Numbered from the stretch's first letter, positions 18,375 to 28,050 are shown. The stretch is DNA of 64,000 bases from Maioricimonas rarisocia (GCF_007747795.1 NZ_CP036275.1:6688001-6752000); one strand, 5' to 3'. The notes: generated from the sequence alone by a model not told the origin. A program made the numbers and translations.

Positions 18375-21014
18375 GTGGACGTCGACGCGCGCTACGAACT
18401 GCTGGACAAGGTCGGATCCGGCAGCTTTGCCACGGTCTACCGGGCGCGGGACATCGAACTCGGCCGCGAAGTCGCCATCAAGCAGATTCACGCCCAGTTC
18501 CTCGAAGAACCGCAGCAGCTCGAACGGTACTGGGCCGAAGCACAGTTGCTGGCCTCCCTGCAGCACCCCAACATCGTCACGATGTTCGACATCGTCCGCG
18601 AGCGGGGCTGGCTCGTCATGGAACTCATGCAGGGGAACCTCCGCGATCGTCTCGCCGGTCGCCAGATGGACCTCCGCTCCCTCCGCAGCACCGTCGCTCA
18701 CTCGCTGCGGGCGCTGAAGTACCTGCACAGCCGCGGCGTCATTCACGGCGACATCAAGCCGTCCAACCTGATGATCGACCATCGTCGTCGTGTCAAACTG
18801 GGAGATTTCGGTCTGGCCCGCCGCGTCAGCGACGCCGAAGGAAGTCTCATCAAGGGGACCACGAAGTACATGGCCCCCGAACTCGTCGCCCCCGAGTTCG
18901 GCGAGGTCGGTCCGCAGAGCGACCTGTACTCCCTCGGTTTTACCGCCTACGAGTTGATGTGCGGAGCCGATCACTTCGAGGATCTGTTCCCCGGCCTGAG
19001 TGCCTTCGGCCGCGATCGTCAGGCCGCCTGGATGATGTGGCACGCTGCTCCCGACCGCCGACTGCCCGACATCGACCGCGTTCTCGAGGGTGTGCCCGAG
19101 GATCTCTCGCACGTCATCCAGAAGCTGACACAGAAGGATCCTTCCGACCGCTACGAAACGGCCGACGAGGCCCTCTCGGACCTCAAGATCGACCTCAAGC
19201 TTGTCCGTCCGGGTGGCGACGTCGAGGACGCGGAGGAAGACGACACTTCCCAGCCGGCAAACTCCCGACGCTGGGTCGCCATCGGAGCCTTCGCCCTCTC
19301 CCTGCTGATGTCGGTTGCGATGCTGCTGATGCCGACGGGCAGTGAAGCTCCTCCCGCCCCGGCCCGAACCGCGCTGGGCGTCGTCCGGGAAGTGAACGTC
19401 GATGAGCGGACGATCGAGTACGAAGACCCCCAAAGCGGCGTCCCGGCCGAACTGACTCTCTCGGAACGCCCCCGAATCTACTCTCTCAACGAAGAGCAGC
19501 TGATCCTCCTCAAGAAGGTCCAGCCGGGAGACTGGATCGAAATCGAACGCGCCCCCGACTCCAACCAGCGGATTGCCATCAACCTCAAGGTGGCCCGACC
19601 CGTCGAGAGTGAAGGGACCATCCGGAGTATCGACGGTCCGCACCGCCAGATCGCCGTTTCGATTCTCACCGGTCGCGTTCCTGACGATCTGATTCTCAAC
19701 GTCCCCGAGCGGGCTCCCCTGACATTCAACGGACAGCGGGCCCGCCTGAGCGATTTCTCTGCCGGCGACCGAATCCGTGTTGAACATGTGCTCGACCCGA
19801 CCGGCACACAGGGGCACATCGCCAACCGCATCGACGTCGCCCGTCGCGTCAACCACGTCGGCTACCTTGCCGCATACGATCCCGCGAAGAACGAGATCGC
19901 CGTCGCCTCCGGGAAACAGGGACGTGACGTCACCACCTGGCCGCTGGCTGAGGACGTCGAGATTCACCTGAAGTCGGGCGAGCCGCTCACTGCCGAAGAC
20001 CTGCGCGAAGACGACCGCCTCGAACTGACCGTCGACACGCAGGTGCACCAGATCACGGTTCACCGCGACCAGTTGCGGGCGACCGGCACGGTCGCGACGC
20101 TCGACCCGGACGCGAAATCGATGACTCTGCAGACCGACAGCGGCGACAACCTCGACTTCCGACTCGCCGAAGACGCGGAGATTCGCCTGAGCCTCGAGCC
20201 GGCAACGCTGAGCGAACTCCGGCCGCAGATCGACACACTCACCGTCAGCTACAGCGAAGATGCCGAGGGGCAGCGGACCATCAGCACGATCGACGCGCAC
20301 CGCGGCATCATGCACGACCGCTGGGCCATCGTCATCGGGACCGAAGCGTACACCGACGTCGCCCTCAGCAAAGTTCCGTATGCCGTCGACGACGCCCAGC
20401 TTGTCTACGAGTCGCTCGTCAAACGGTACGCGGTCGACCGTCGCTGGGCGACGCGCCTGCTCGATGAGAACGCCGTCGAGGTCCGCGACGCGATCCGCCA
20501 GGCACTCGAGCGCGTCGCCGGCACGATGCAGCTGGTCGTCTACGTCAACGGCCACGCCTACGTGGGGGACGACGACCAGGTGTATCTGGCTTTGAAGGAC
20601 TTCGATTTCGACGGCATGCAGCAGACCGGCCTGCCGCTCGACTGGCTCGTCCAGCAACTCGAAGCCTCTCCCGCCGAGGAGAAGATCCTGCTGCTCGATG
20701 TCGTTCAAGCGGGCGACGGCCCCGATCTGAAGCGGCAGCCATCGCTTCCCGAAATGATCGACAAGCTGTCGACGCCGGTCGAGACAGTCGACATCATCGG
20801 AAGCAGCGACCGATCCCGTCCGCCCGGCATTCTGAAGAATCGCCAGCACGGAGCCTTTGCCGACCTCGTCGCCAGAGGCTTCGCCGGTGCGGCCGACGCC
20901 AATCGGGATCTGAGGATCACCGGCGACGAACTGTTCGGATACCTGCAGCGCCGATTCGCCGAACTGGCCGACGAGACCGGGGGCCAGAAGCCGTTTCGCA
21001 GTTCACGACCATAA
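18375..21014 (+). CDS. Hanks-type Ser/Thr kinase with membrane span and caspase-like domain lacking catalytic residues
   Basis: 879 residues. The kinase domain (about 6-270) has VGSGSFATVYRARD, VAIKQIHAQF, catalytic loop HGDIKPSN (H124-G125-D126, a non-RD type), DFGLARR and MAPEL. A single membrane span follows (about 300-320), then a beta-rich middle part (about 335-640) and a caspase-like fold (about 648-879; WAIVIGTEAYTDV). The His of the dyad is kept (VYVNGHA, His727), but the DxCHSG motif reads DVVQAG, so Cys and His are Val777 and Gln778. It should signal but not cleave. Start: GTG at 18375 with AGGGAGGA at 18362-18369; the upstream ATG at 18291 has none. An FG-GAP gene follows after 70 bases. 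Confidence 0.85.
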   Translation: MDVDARYELLDKVGSGSFATVYRARDIELGREVAIKQIHAQFLEEPQQLERYWAEAQLLASLQHPNIVTMFDIVRERGWLVMELMQGNLRDRLAGRQMDLRSLRSTVAHSLRALKYLHSRGVIHGDIKPSNLMIDHRRRVKLGDFGLARRVSDAEGSLIKGTTKYMAPELVAPEFGEVGPQSDLYSLGFTAYELMCGADHFEDLFPGLSAFGRDRQAAWMMWHAAPDRRLPDIDRVLEGVPEDLSHVIQKLTQKDPSDRYETADEALSDLKIDLKLVRPGGDVEDAEEDDTSQPANSRRWVAIGAFALSLLMSVAMLLMPTGSEAPPAPARTALGVVREVNVDERTIEYEDPQSGVPAELTLSERPRIYSLNEEQLILLKKVQPGDWIEIERAPDSNQRIAINLKVARPVESEGTIRSIDGPHRQIAVSILTGRVPDDLILNVPERAPLTFNGQRARLSDFSAGDRIRVEHVLDPTGTQGHIANRIDVARRVNHVGYLAAYDPAKNEIAVASGKQGRDVTTWPLAEDVEIHLKSGEPLTAEDLREDDRLELTVDTQVHQITVHRDQLRATGTVATLDPDAKSMTLQTDSGDNLDFRLAEDAEIRLSLEPATLSELRPQIDTLTVSYSEDAEGQRTISTIDAHRGIMHDRWAIVIGTEAYTDVALSKVPYAVDDAQLVYESLVKRYAVDRRWATRLLDENAVEVRDAIRQALERVAGTMQLVVYVNGHAYVGDDDQVYLALKDFDFDGMQQTGLPLDWLVQQLEASPAEEKILLLDVVQAGDGPDLKRQPSLPEMIDKLSTPVETVDIIGSSDRSRPPGILKNRQHGAFADLVARGFAGAADANRDLRITGDELFGYLQRRFAELADETGGQKPFRSSRP

Positions 21015-21084
21015 CTGAGATCGCGTCCGTTCCTTCTGTGAGGGAGGACGGCGAACGTCGAAAGCATCAGAGAGGGGCACACGC

Positions 21085-23460
21085 ATGGCCCGCACAACGA
21101 TCAAGACAGACGCGACACGCCCACATCGCCGACTGTGGCTTCCCGCGCTCGCCTGCCTGACCGCACTCGGCATCGCCTCCGGAAGCGTCGCCGACGACAC
21201 GCCCGAAGACCCCGGTCGCAACTTCGGGTTCCTGCCGATCGAGATCTTCAAGCTCTCCTGGCGCAATCACTCACTGCTCAGTGGTGACTTCAACAGCGAC
21301 GGTCGCCAGGACGTGGCTCTCGTCGACAACAGCCACAGCCGCATCGACCTGCTCATCCAGCGCGAGGAGCGTCCTTCGGTCGAAGAGCTTCCCATGCTGA
21401 CGGGTGGCGACATCAACCGCATCGACAGTCACTGGCGGTTCGAGCACCGCAAGCTCCCGGTCGACCGTGCCATCGAAGCGATGGCCGTCGGCGACTTCAA
21501 TGGAGACGGGCGGGCCGACCTGGCCTGCATCGGCGAACCGGATCGGCTGCTCATTTACCACCAGCCCGAGCCCGGAGAGGAACGCTGGACCAACCGCCGC
21601 GAACTCCGCCTGGCCGAAGTGAACACGACTCCCTGGAGCATCGCGGCCGGCGACCTCAATAGCGACGGTCGTGACGATCTGGCGGTGCTCGGCAAGGAGA
21701 CCACGTACCTCCTCTACCAGGGTGAGGAGGGCCGGATGAAATCTCCGGTCGAGGTTCGCAACACATCCGAGCGGCTCTCCATCGCCATGATCCGCGATAT
21801 CAATGGCGACGGACTCAACGACCTGATGTACCTTGCCCGCGACGTCGACAAGCAAAAGATTTGCGCACGCCTGCAGCGGCGGGACGGTCGCCTGGGGCCC
21901 GAACTCAGGCTGGACGTCGAAGATCCTCGCGGCATCACCGTCGCCCGCATCAACCTCGACCAGCCCCAGGCCCTGCTCGCCATCGACTCCTCGACCGGTC
22001 GGCTCGAAGTCTTCCGCATGAAGTCAGACAGCGACGCCGACGACGAAATCGATCTTCAACCGACCCACTACGGAATCGGCGGTCGCACGTCCGGCAGCGC
22101 CGGTGAACTGGCGACTGGAGACGTCGATGGTGACGGACGCATCGATGTTGTCGTCACCGACCCCGACGCCGCCCAGATCATCGTCTTCCGCCAGCAGGGA
22201 ACCGAAGGGCTCGACTCCGGCCAGTCCTACCCCAGCTATCTGGGAGCACAACAGGTCCGCATCGCGGACCTCGACGGCGATGACCGCAACGAAGTGATCG
22301 TCCTCAGCGAGAAGGAGCGGACCGTCGGCATCAGCCAGTGGGAAGACGGTCGCCTGTCGTTCCCGGTCACGCTCGATCTCGAAGGGACACCCGAAGCGAT
22401 CGACGTCATCAGCGAGTCCGGCAGCAACGGCCTTCCGGCAGGTCTGCTCATTGTCTCCAAGCTTTCCGACTACAGCGTCGTCTCCATTCAGAAAACCGGA
22501 GACTCGTGGAAGCCCGCCACCATCGCTGACGACAAGACCGCACTCACCTTGTCGCTCGACGGCTCTCCGGAGTCGGTCCAGTACCGCGATCTCGACGGCG
22601 ACGGCCATGCCGAACTGTTTGTCACTCTCGAACGGGGACGCGAACCGCAGGTCTTCCGCTTCGAAGACGGAAAGCTGACCGAGATCGAGCATTCCGGCGG
22701 CGTCCGGCTCTCCGGCGTCAGCTCGAAGGCGATCTTCCGCCAGGATCAGGCCGGAAAAGGACTGCTCGTCGCTCAGGAGAACTTTGCACGGCAGCTTCGG
22801 CTCGACGAGAACGGCAACTGGCAGGTGGCTGACCAGTTCGGCATCTCCGGCGGCAATGCCAACATCGCCGGGGCAGGACGACTCGACCTCGACGGCCAGC
22901 CCGGCGACGAACTGGCACTCGTCGACACCCGCGGCAGTCGCCTGCACGTTCTCCGCGAGGAAGACGGCCTGTTTCGACCATGGAAGCAGGTCGAACTCGG
23001 CAGCCTGCGGTACAGCGCCCTGCACATCGCCGACGTCAACGGCGACGACAGGGACGAACTGATCCTGCTCGGCTCCGGACAGTTTCTGGTGATCGCGGCC
23101 GGCCAGGCCGGCGACCGTCCGCAACTGGAACTCGTCACCTCGTACGAGAGCCCGCGGAAGGAGCCGTTCCTCACCGATGTCGTCGTGGGTGATCTCAACA
23201 ACGACGGCCGCCCCGACGTCGCCCTGACCGACGTTCAGAAACATGCGATCGAACTGCTCGACGTCGCTCCCGACGACACGCTTCGCACCGCACTGCAGTT
23301 CAAGGTGTTCGAGTCGAAGAGCTTCAGCGGCAGCGGCGAAGGTGGCAGTCAGCCGCGGGAAGCGATCATCGCAGACGTCACCGGCGACGGCCTGGCGGAC
23401 CTGCTGTTACTGGCCCACGACCGCCTGCTGCTCTACCCGCAGGACGACGGCCGACAATAG
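21085..23460 (+). CDS. Secreted FG-GAP/VCBS beta-propeller protein
   Basis: 791 residues with a signal peptide (about 1-36, cleavage near SVADD). The rest consists of repeats with DxDxDG-type calcium sites, such as GDFNSDGRQDVALVDNS, GDFNGDGRADLACIGEP, GDLNSDGRDDLAVLG, GDVDGDGRIDVVVTDPD and GDLNNDGRPDVALTDVQ, typical of integrin-like propellers. Two propellers are likely from the length. Predicted extracytoplasmic, function not known; it may bind a ligand or matrix. GAGAGGGG precedes ATG 21085. It follows the kinase gene by 70 bases on the same strand, so it could be co-transcribed and be a partner of the kinase's exported portion. Confidence 0.8.
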   Translation: MARTTIKTDATRPHRRLWLPALACLTALGIASGSVADDTPEDPGRNFGFLPIEIFKLSWRNHSLLSGDFNSDGRQDVALVDNSHSRIDLLIQREERPSVEELPMLTGGDINRIDSHWRFEHRKLPVDRAIEAMAVGDFNGDGRADLACIGEPDRLLIYHQPEPGEERWTNRRELRLAEVNTTPWSIAAGDLNSDGRDDLAVLGKETTYLLYQGEEGRMKSPVEVRNTSERLSIAMIRDINGDGLNDLMYLARDVDKQKICARLQRRDGRLGPELRLDVEDPRGITVARINLDQPQALLAIDSSTGRLEVFRMKSDSDADDEIDLQPTHYGIGGRTSGSAGELATGDVDGDGRIDVVVTDPDAAQIIVFRQQGTEGLDSGQSYPSYLGAQQVRIADLDGDDRNEVIVLSEKERTVGISQWEDGRLSFPVTLDLEGTPEAIDVISESGSNGLPAGLLIVSKLSDYSVVSIQKTGDSWKPATIADDKTALTLSLDGSPESVQYRDLDGDGHAELFVTLERGREPQVFRFEDGKLTEIEHSGGVRLSGVSSKAIFRQDQAGKGLLVAQENFARQLRLDENGNWQVADQFGISGGNANIAGAGRLDLDGQPGDELALVDTRGSRLHVLREEDGLFRPWKQVELGSLRYSALHIADVNGDDRDELILLGSGQFLVIAAGQAGDRPQLELVTSYESPRKEPFLTDVVVGDLNNDGRPDVALTDVQKHAIELLDVAPDDTLRTALQFKVFESKSFSGSGEGGSQPREAIIADVTGDGLADLLLLAHDRLLLYPQDDGRQ

Positions 23461-23504
23461 CCGGCCCTGCCACCCGCAGGCGAGCCGCGACCGTGAGAAA
23501 CGAG

Positions 23505-23524
23505 CCGCGACCGTGAGGGAGCGG
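23505..23524 (+). repeat. Hairpin repeat family A (full copy, plus a truncated copy at 23480-23497)
   Basis: CCGCGACC, loop GTGA, GGGAGCGG. Outer CCGC pairs with GCGG and inner CC with GG, while GA opposes GA, the pattern of tandem sheared G-A pairs. It is preceded by AACGAG, as in the other copies. A shortened copy without its 3' half lies just upstream. Lies 45 bases after the FG-GAP stop, between convergent genes. Confidence 0.7.
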
Positions 23525-23698
23525 AAGTCAGACAGGAATGCCTGCCCCGCATGACCGTGTGCCGGCGTGTGCGTCCCCCGGGTAACATCGGTCTTCAGAC
23601 CGGTGCGGCGCAGCCGCAAGAGGTTTGTCGATTCTCGATGCCGTCATCACGATTCGCAGCACCGGTTCCAACCGGCCGGCATCACCCCGCAATACCAG

Positions 23699-23717
23699 CA
23701 CGAAGCGCCAGCGAGTG
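23699..23717 (+). repeat. Hairpin repeat family C (variant loop GCCA)
   Basis: CAC-GA-A-GC, loop GCCA, GC-GA-GTG. The two other copies (28113, 28431) have loop GCAA. It is followed, as there, by a diverged GGCCGGCAATAGCTGGCC hairpin. Confidence 0.6.
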
Positions 23718-23748
23718 AACAGACCACGATGGCCGGCAATAGCTGGCC

Positions 23749-24546
23749 CTACCGCACCGACTGCATCGTCCGCATGACCCAGCCGTCGATCGTCCGGGCC
23801 ATCTCCTTCTGACGCTGCTCGCTCGCTGTGGAGCAGTGCGTCTCGATCGCCATTCCCGCCGAATCCATCAACGTGGCGAGGTGCCGGACGGTCTGACCGG
23901 TCTCCGATGTCGCCGTCACACCATTGCCGAGAAACACGTTCTGCTCCCGGGCCGCCCGGTAACGGGCAAACAGTCGACGTTCGCGGAGCGGAGTGGGATC
24001 GACCGCGATGACACCGGCAAACCACTCGGGGTACATCAGTCCCAGTTCGACCGCCAGCGATCCCCCTTCGCGAGAGCCGGCAATGAACACCCGCTTCGCG
24101 TTCAGATTGACAGTCTCGGCCGCCTCGTCGATGGCATCGCGGACCGGCCCGGCCAGCGACGATGCCGCCGCCCGCTGGGGCCACGAATAGCGACGGGTTG
24201 GTTCACCTTCGTCCGGGTTCGGCCCCCGCAGTCCGAGGCCGACGTAGTTCTGCGGACTGATCGCCGAGAGCCACCGGCAGGCATCCATCTCGTTACGCCC
24301 ATCCGGGTGCAGCCAGACGATCAACGGATAGGCGTAGTTCGGCTCGTAGTTTTCAGGAATCGCCAGAGCGTGCGTGAGCCGTTCGCCGGGGCTGCTCCGC
24401 ACGTCGGAGAAGATCAGATCGCCCCCCACGTCCAGCGCTTCGCCGATCCAGTCGGTCGACGCCAGCATCTGGGCGAGAGCGTCCATCGGGTCCATCTCGG
24501 GGGTATCCGTCGACACGGGATTGAGCGGCGCGATGCGCGGTGTCAT
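23749..24546 (-). CDS. Alpha/beta hydrolase of esterase/phospholipase type, nucleophile replaced
   Basis: 265 residues. The fold is clear: YPLIVWLHPDGRNE near residue 74, a nucleophile-elbow region RVFIAGSREGGSLAVELGLMYPEWFAGVIAVDP at about 152-184. Aligned with the usual AGxSxGG, the Ser falls on Arg159 (S158-R159-E160-G161), so the enzyme may be inactive, unless Ser158 is used. Predicted cytosolic. ATG at 24546 is preceded by a strong AAGGAGG (24555-24562, 8 bases spacing); the longer in-frame start at 24621 is not needed. Family name and substrate unknown; likely a carboxylesterase relative kept for binding. Confidence 0.7.
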   Translation of the reverse strand: MTPRIAPLNPVSTDTPEMDPMDALAQMLASTDWIGEALDVGGDLIFSDVRSSPGERLTHALAIPENYEPNYAYPLIVWLHPDGRNEMDACRWLSAISPQNYVGLGLRGPNPDEGEPTRRYSWPQRAAASSLAGPVRDAIDEAAETVNLNAKRVFIAGSREGGSLAVELGLMYPEWFAGVIAVDPTPLRERRLFARYRAAREQNVFLGNGVTATSETGQTVRHLATLMDSAGMAIETHCSTASEQRQKEMARTIDGWVMRTMQSVR

Positions 24547-24554
24547 CTGGTCGA

Positions 24555-24562
24555 CCTCCTTG
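24555..24562 (-). promoter_or_regulatory. Strong ribosome binding site deciding the start at 24546
   Basis: On the minus strand CAAGGAGG lies 8 bases before ATG 24546, close to the ideal anti-Shine-Dalgarno match. It excludes the 25-residue longer reading from 24621. Confidence 0.75.
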
Positions 24563-24685
24563 TCTTCTGCGTCAGTCGTTCTCGTTTGCGGATGCTCGGG
24601 CGGGATCGCCGCGTCATCCACGACGACGGTTCAACCATCGCCGCGTCTCGCCTCGGCCCGTCATCAGCGTGTCAGTCTTCAGTCG

Positions 24686-25417
24686 TCAATTGGAGGCAAG
24701 TTCGAAGCTCGCCGGGACCGCCGCTGTCGCCACTTCTCTGAACGGAAACATCCGTCCGGGACAGGCGGTCGCCTTCACGTCCTGGTGACGGATCACTTCA
24801 CGCGATCCAATGTCGTATCGCTTCTTCAGCAGCGCCACCAGCCGGCGAACCGACTTCAGCTGCGCCGCCGTGGGCGGTGTTGTCTCAAAGTTCCCGACCA
24901 GGCAGATGCCGATTCCCACCTGGTTGTACATTCCGATGCCGGCATGTGCCCCGGACGCCTGTTCCTCCCAGCGGAAGGTCGACTCGATCGCCCCGTCCGG
25001 CATGCCCTGGCCGTTACCGATCACAAAGTGATAACCGATGCCGCGCCACGGACGTCCTGCCGCATCCCGTCGCTGCAGATGCGCCCGATGAATGCTCTCC
25101 ACACTCCCCCGCGAGGAGGCCGTGTGATGCAGCACGACGTACTTCCAGCTCCTTGAACCGCCATCGGTGCGGCAAATCTGCCGCAGCTCATCCCAACTCG
25201 GCACGGCCGACAATTCAGACCGTTCCGACGAGGGTTTCACCGGGACGACCGACTCCGGAGCCCGTTGCTCCGATGGGGGCCCGGAAACACGCCCGCTCGA
25301 AGCGGGTGGAACCGTCGCTTGTGGAAGGCAGCCGGTCAGGCCCGCAACGCAGACCACAATCAACCGGAACACCTGCCAGCACGTCGCAGTACGCATTCCG
25401 GTTCTCTTTACCACCAT
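24686..25417 (-). CDS. PGRP/amidase_2-type N-acetylmuramoyl-L-alanine amidase lipoprotein
   Basis: 243 residues. A lipobox (VAGLTGC, about residues 27-33) follows a hydrophobic signal, so it is likely a lipoprotein. After a Pro/Ser-rich linker the amidase domain carries the zinc ligands in [12 protein letters not shown] and in [17 protein letters not shown], with [11 protein letters not shown] and [14 protein letters not shown] between them. It should cleave the amide bond between MurNAc and L-Ala of peptidoglycan, in the envelope. The start is either ATG 25417 or ATG 25396 (MRTATCWQV); neither has a strong Shine-Dalgarno. Shares the strand with the esterase-like gene (139 bases apart). Confidence 0.8.
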   Translation of the reverse strand: MVVKRTGMRTATCWQVFRLIVVCVAGLTGCLPQATVPPASSGRVSGPPSEQRAPESVVPVKPSSERSELSAVPSWDELRQICRTDGGSRSWKYVVLHHTASSRGSVESIHRAHLQRRDAAGRPWRGIGYHFVIGNGQGMPDGAIESTFRWEEQASGAHAGIGMYNQVGIGICLVGNFETTPPTAAQLKSVRRLVALLKKRYDIGSREVIRHQDVKATACPGRMFPFREVATAAVPASFELASN

Positions 25418-25856
25418 TCCGCAGTCACGTGCCAATCTGCTTCGCCACCCCAGCTCTCCGACTCCCGCACGCTGCGGGCCGTAAGATAGGAAGGTTAAGG
25501 GCGACGAGGCGTTATCCTGCTCGAAGCTGCGGCGACTGTCAATGTGAATTGCTGCCGCATGGGGGAACAGCCTGCCCAGATCCCCGTCGCCACACCCCTG
25601 ACAGCAGCCATGGGCCGAATCTGCCGGACCCTCAAGCCGTCCGGCGAGGAGAACGACGCACCTCGGAAGTCCGGTCCAGGAGGCTGCGCATGTCGTCGCT
25701 GCGATCACGTCCGGGAAAAGACGGACGGTGTGCGATGCCTTACAGATGCTTTCGCCAGGCCGGGTAATAATCGGGTCATGTTGAGGGAACGCGGCGGAGC
25801 CGCAGAATCGGACCACGCCAGACTCCGGTTCATTTGACAGGAAGGACTCCCCCACC
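25418..25856. other. Intergenic region between divergent amidase and DUF547 genes
   Basis: 439 bases. A perfect TTGACA on the minus strand (25537-25542) lacks a well-placed -10 element (nearest GATAAC is 20 bases away). On the plus strand AGGAAGGA just before 25857 is the DUF547 ribosome binding site. No gene or repeat was recognised. Confidence 0.4.
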
Positions 25857-26750
25857 ATGGTCTCGAAGAAACTTCAGTCGTCGTCCCACCGGAACTCCGG
25901 TCGATCCTCATGGACATCCGCTGCGTCGCGGGTGCTGCTTGTCGTTGCGGTAATCGTTTGTGGCTTGAGCGTTCCTCCTGGCGTGGTCTTCGCCAAGGCA
26001 CCGCTCGGCAAACAGTGGCCCGCGTCGCAGCAGGTGTCCATGAATGACGTCGACCATTCCCCGTTCGACCGCCTGCTCCGCAAGCATGTCGATCGGGACG
26101 GGTACGTCGACTACACAGCGTGGAAAGCGTCGTCGGCCGACCGGGCCGCACTCCGCGAGTACCTCAATTCGCTCAGCCGGGCCTCCACACGCGGCGGCAC
26201 CACCGATGCACGCCTCGCCTTCTGGATCAACGCCTACAACGCCGTCACCATCGAAGGCATCCTCCAGGAGTATCCCACCTCAAGCATTCGCAATCACACG
26301 GCGAAGCTCTTCGGCTACAACATCTGGGACGATCTGCCCCTGTTCGTCGGGGGGCAACAGTTCTCGCTCAATCAGATAGAACACGAAATCCTGCGGAAGA
26401 TGAACGAACCCCGCATCCATTTCGCGATCGTCTGTGCATCGGTCGGATGCCCCCGGCTGCTCAGCGAGGCCTACACCATTGAACGCGTCCGCGATCAGCT
26501 TGCCATCAACGCCCGCGACTTCTTCTCCCGACCGCAGAACCTCAAGGCCGATACCCGCAACCGCCGGCTGCACATGAGCTCGATCCTCAGCTGGTTCGGC
26601 GAAGACTTTGGCTCGTCACAGTCCGCCCGCCTGAAGTACCTGACGCCTTACTTGCCGACAGCGGCGCAGAAGCTCGCCGCCGATCCGGGCGTAGACGTCA
26701 GCTTCCTCGAGTACGACTGGTCGCTCAACGACCAGGCAAAGAAGCGGTGA
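25857..26750 (+). CDS. Secreted DUF547 domain protein
   Basis: 297 residues. A long Ser/Arg-rich N-region is followed by a hydrophobic signal segment (about 26-46). The DUF547 core runs from [10 protein letters not shown] through [17 protein letters not shown], a family signature, to the conserved [19 protein letters not shown] and [12 protein letters not shown]547 folds resemble transglutaminase/cysteine proteases, with Cys, His and Asn visible in these motifs, but no activity is established. Predicted periplasmic. ATG at 25857 follows AGGAAGGA. Stands alone on the plus strand. Confidence 0.85.
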   Translation: MVSKKLQSSSHRNSGRSSWTSAASRVLLVVAVIVCGLSVPPGVVFAKAPLGKQWPASQQVSMNDVDHSPFDRLLRKHVDRDGYVDYTAWKASSADRAALREYLNSLSRASTRGGTTDARLAFWINAYNAVTIEGILQEYPTSSIRNHTAKLFGYNIWDDLPLFVGGQQFSLNQIEHEILRKMNEPRIHFAIVCASVGCPRLLSEAYTIERVRDQLAINARDFFSRPQNLKADTRNRRLHMSSILSWFGEDFGSSQSARLKYLTPYLPTAAQKLAADPGVDVSFLEYDWSLNDQAKKR

Positions 26751-26839
26751 GCCTCGAGGAGTGCAGGCCCGCAGCGGTGGTTCCAACTGGCTGCTACAGC
26801 CGTCCTTGCCCCACCGCAAGGCACAGGGTGACACAGGCG

Positions 26840-26905
26840 AGCCCCGAACGTGGGCCGGGGGGTGAGATTCACAAGAAGAAGCTCACCCGCTGCGTCCGGT
26901 GGGCC
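26840..26905. repeat. Degenerate hairpin repeats (family B and an AGCCCACCGG hairpin)
   Basis: CCCCGAACGTGGGCCGGGG at 26842-26860 is a decayed relative of family B. GCTCACCCG-CTGCGT-CCGGTGGGCC at 26881-26905 is an imperfect copy of the perfect hairpin at 37581-37606 with the same CTGCGT loop. Both lie right behind the 3' end of the dehydrogenase gene on the minus strand and may act as its 3' structure. Confidence 0.5.
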
Positions 26906-26908
26906 GTT

Positions 26909-27904
26909 TCAGTTCACCACGTTTCTTGGCTCTTCTCCCAGCAACACACGTCGGCAATTCTCACTCCCCTTGATCCGCATGTCGTCCAGACCCTCTTCGG
27001 AATAAAAGGCCGAATGCGGATTGATCACTACCCGGTCATGGGCCGGATGCTCCGGATCACGCCAGGCAGCGATCAGCGGGTTGTCGTCCGCGGGCGGTTC
27101 CACTTCGAGAACGTCCAGCGCCGCCCCCGCCAGATGCCCCGATTCAATCCCCTTCAACGCGGCATTCGCATCGACGACCGCACCCCGGGCCGTATTGACG
27201 AGAAACGAGCCCGGCTTCATCGCGGCGACGGCCGCATCATCGATCATGTGATGCGTCTCGTCGGTCCGCGGACAGTGCATGCTGACCACGTCCGACTGCT
27301 CGAGAAGCTGATGAAGTGACTCGCAGCGTTCGATGCCGAGCGACTTGTCGCGACCGTCCGGTGCGAACGGATCGTAGTAGATCACCCGCATGCCGAGCGC
27401 CTTCGCCCGCAATGCGGTCGCCGTTCCGATGCGGCCAACCCCCACAATGCCGAACGTCCGTCCCCGCAGGCGATGGACGGGGCGAACTTGCGCGTATGTC
27501 CAGACCCCCTGACTCCGCTGCAGGCGACGATTTAGAAAGTGGATGCCCCGCGTCATCGTGAGCATCATGCCGATCGCCGAATCGGCCACTTCTTCGGTGC
27601 CGTAGTCCGGCACGTTCGCCACGGGAATCCCCCGCTCGCGTGCGGCCTGGCGATCGATGTTGTCGAAACCGACGCCGCAGCGAACGATCAGCCGGCAGTT
27701 CTCCAGCCGCTCGATCGTCCCGCGTCCCAGCTCGATGAAGTGATACGCCATGATCGCGTCGGCATCTTCGATCCGTCCTTCCAGCGCGGCTTCGCCGTGA
27801 GCACCCAGGGCGACGACGTCGGCAACGTCGCCCAGAATACGGATCTCGTGATCGAGCGGTTCTCCAATGAAATCCGTAACGACGACCTTCGGACGTTGAG
27901 TCAT
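26909..27904 (-). CDS. D-2-hydroxyacid dehydrogenase, CtBP/PGDH-like
   Basis: 331 residues, cytosolic NAD-dependent oxidoreductase. The catalytic triad is complete: Arg in FLVNTARGAVVD, Glu in ALDVLEVEPP, His in VVINPHSAFYSEEG. The Rossmann motif is GIVGVGRIGTATALRAKALGM. The N-terminal substrate domain has RCGVGFDNIDRQAARERGIPVANVP. No ACT regulatory domain follows, so it is not a full-length SerA; relatives act on various 2-ketoacids, glyoxylate included, and some are named C-terminal-binding proteins. Substrate not predictable. Confidence 0.85.
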   Translation of the reverse strand: MTQRPKVVVTDFIGEPLDHEIRILGDVADVVALGAHGEAALEGRIEDADAIMAYHFIELGRGTIERLENCRLIVRCGVGFDNIDRQAARERGIPVANVPDYGTEEVADSAIGMMLTMTRGIHFLNRRLQRSQGVWTYAQVRPVHRLRGRTFGIVGVGRIGTATALRAKALGMRVIYYDPFAPDGRDKSLGIERCESLHQLLEQSDVVSMHCPRTDETHHMIDDAAVAAMKPGSFLVNTARGAVVDANAALKGIESGHLAGAALDVLEVEPPADDNPLIAAWRDPEHPAHDRVVINPHSAFYSEEGLDDMRIKGSENCRRVLLGEEPRNVVN

Positions 27905-28031
27905 GATGCTTCGCGATGATCAGAGTGAGCAAAGAGACGAACATCGGCCGGGGCCGATCGCACTGTCCGGGCAGCATAGACTGCGAGTCGGAAACGGGCC
28001 ACCGATGCAGACGCAGGAAGCCGCAGGCGAG

Positions 28032-28050
28032 CCCCGAGCGTGAGCTCGGG
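28032..28050 (+). repeat. Hairpin repeat family B (loop GTGA)
   Basis: CCCCGAGC, loop GTGA, GCTCGGG: a 7-8 bp stem, last G replaced by A. Preceded by GCAGGCGAG as in the other copies. Lies in the 640-base gap upstream of the dehydrogenase start. Confidence 0.65.

Noticed and set aside
18237-20849. 870-codon open frame opposite the kinase gene
   Set aside because: Antisense shadow of the kinase; rich in Asp, Arg and Val as expected from reversed codons, with no recognisable domain.
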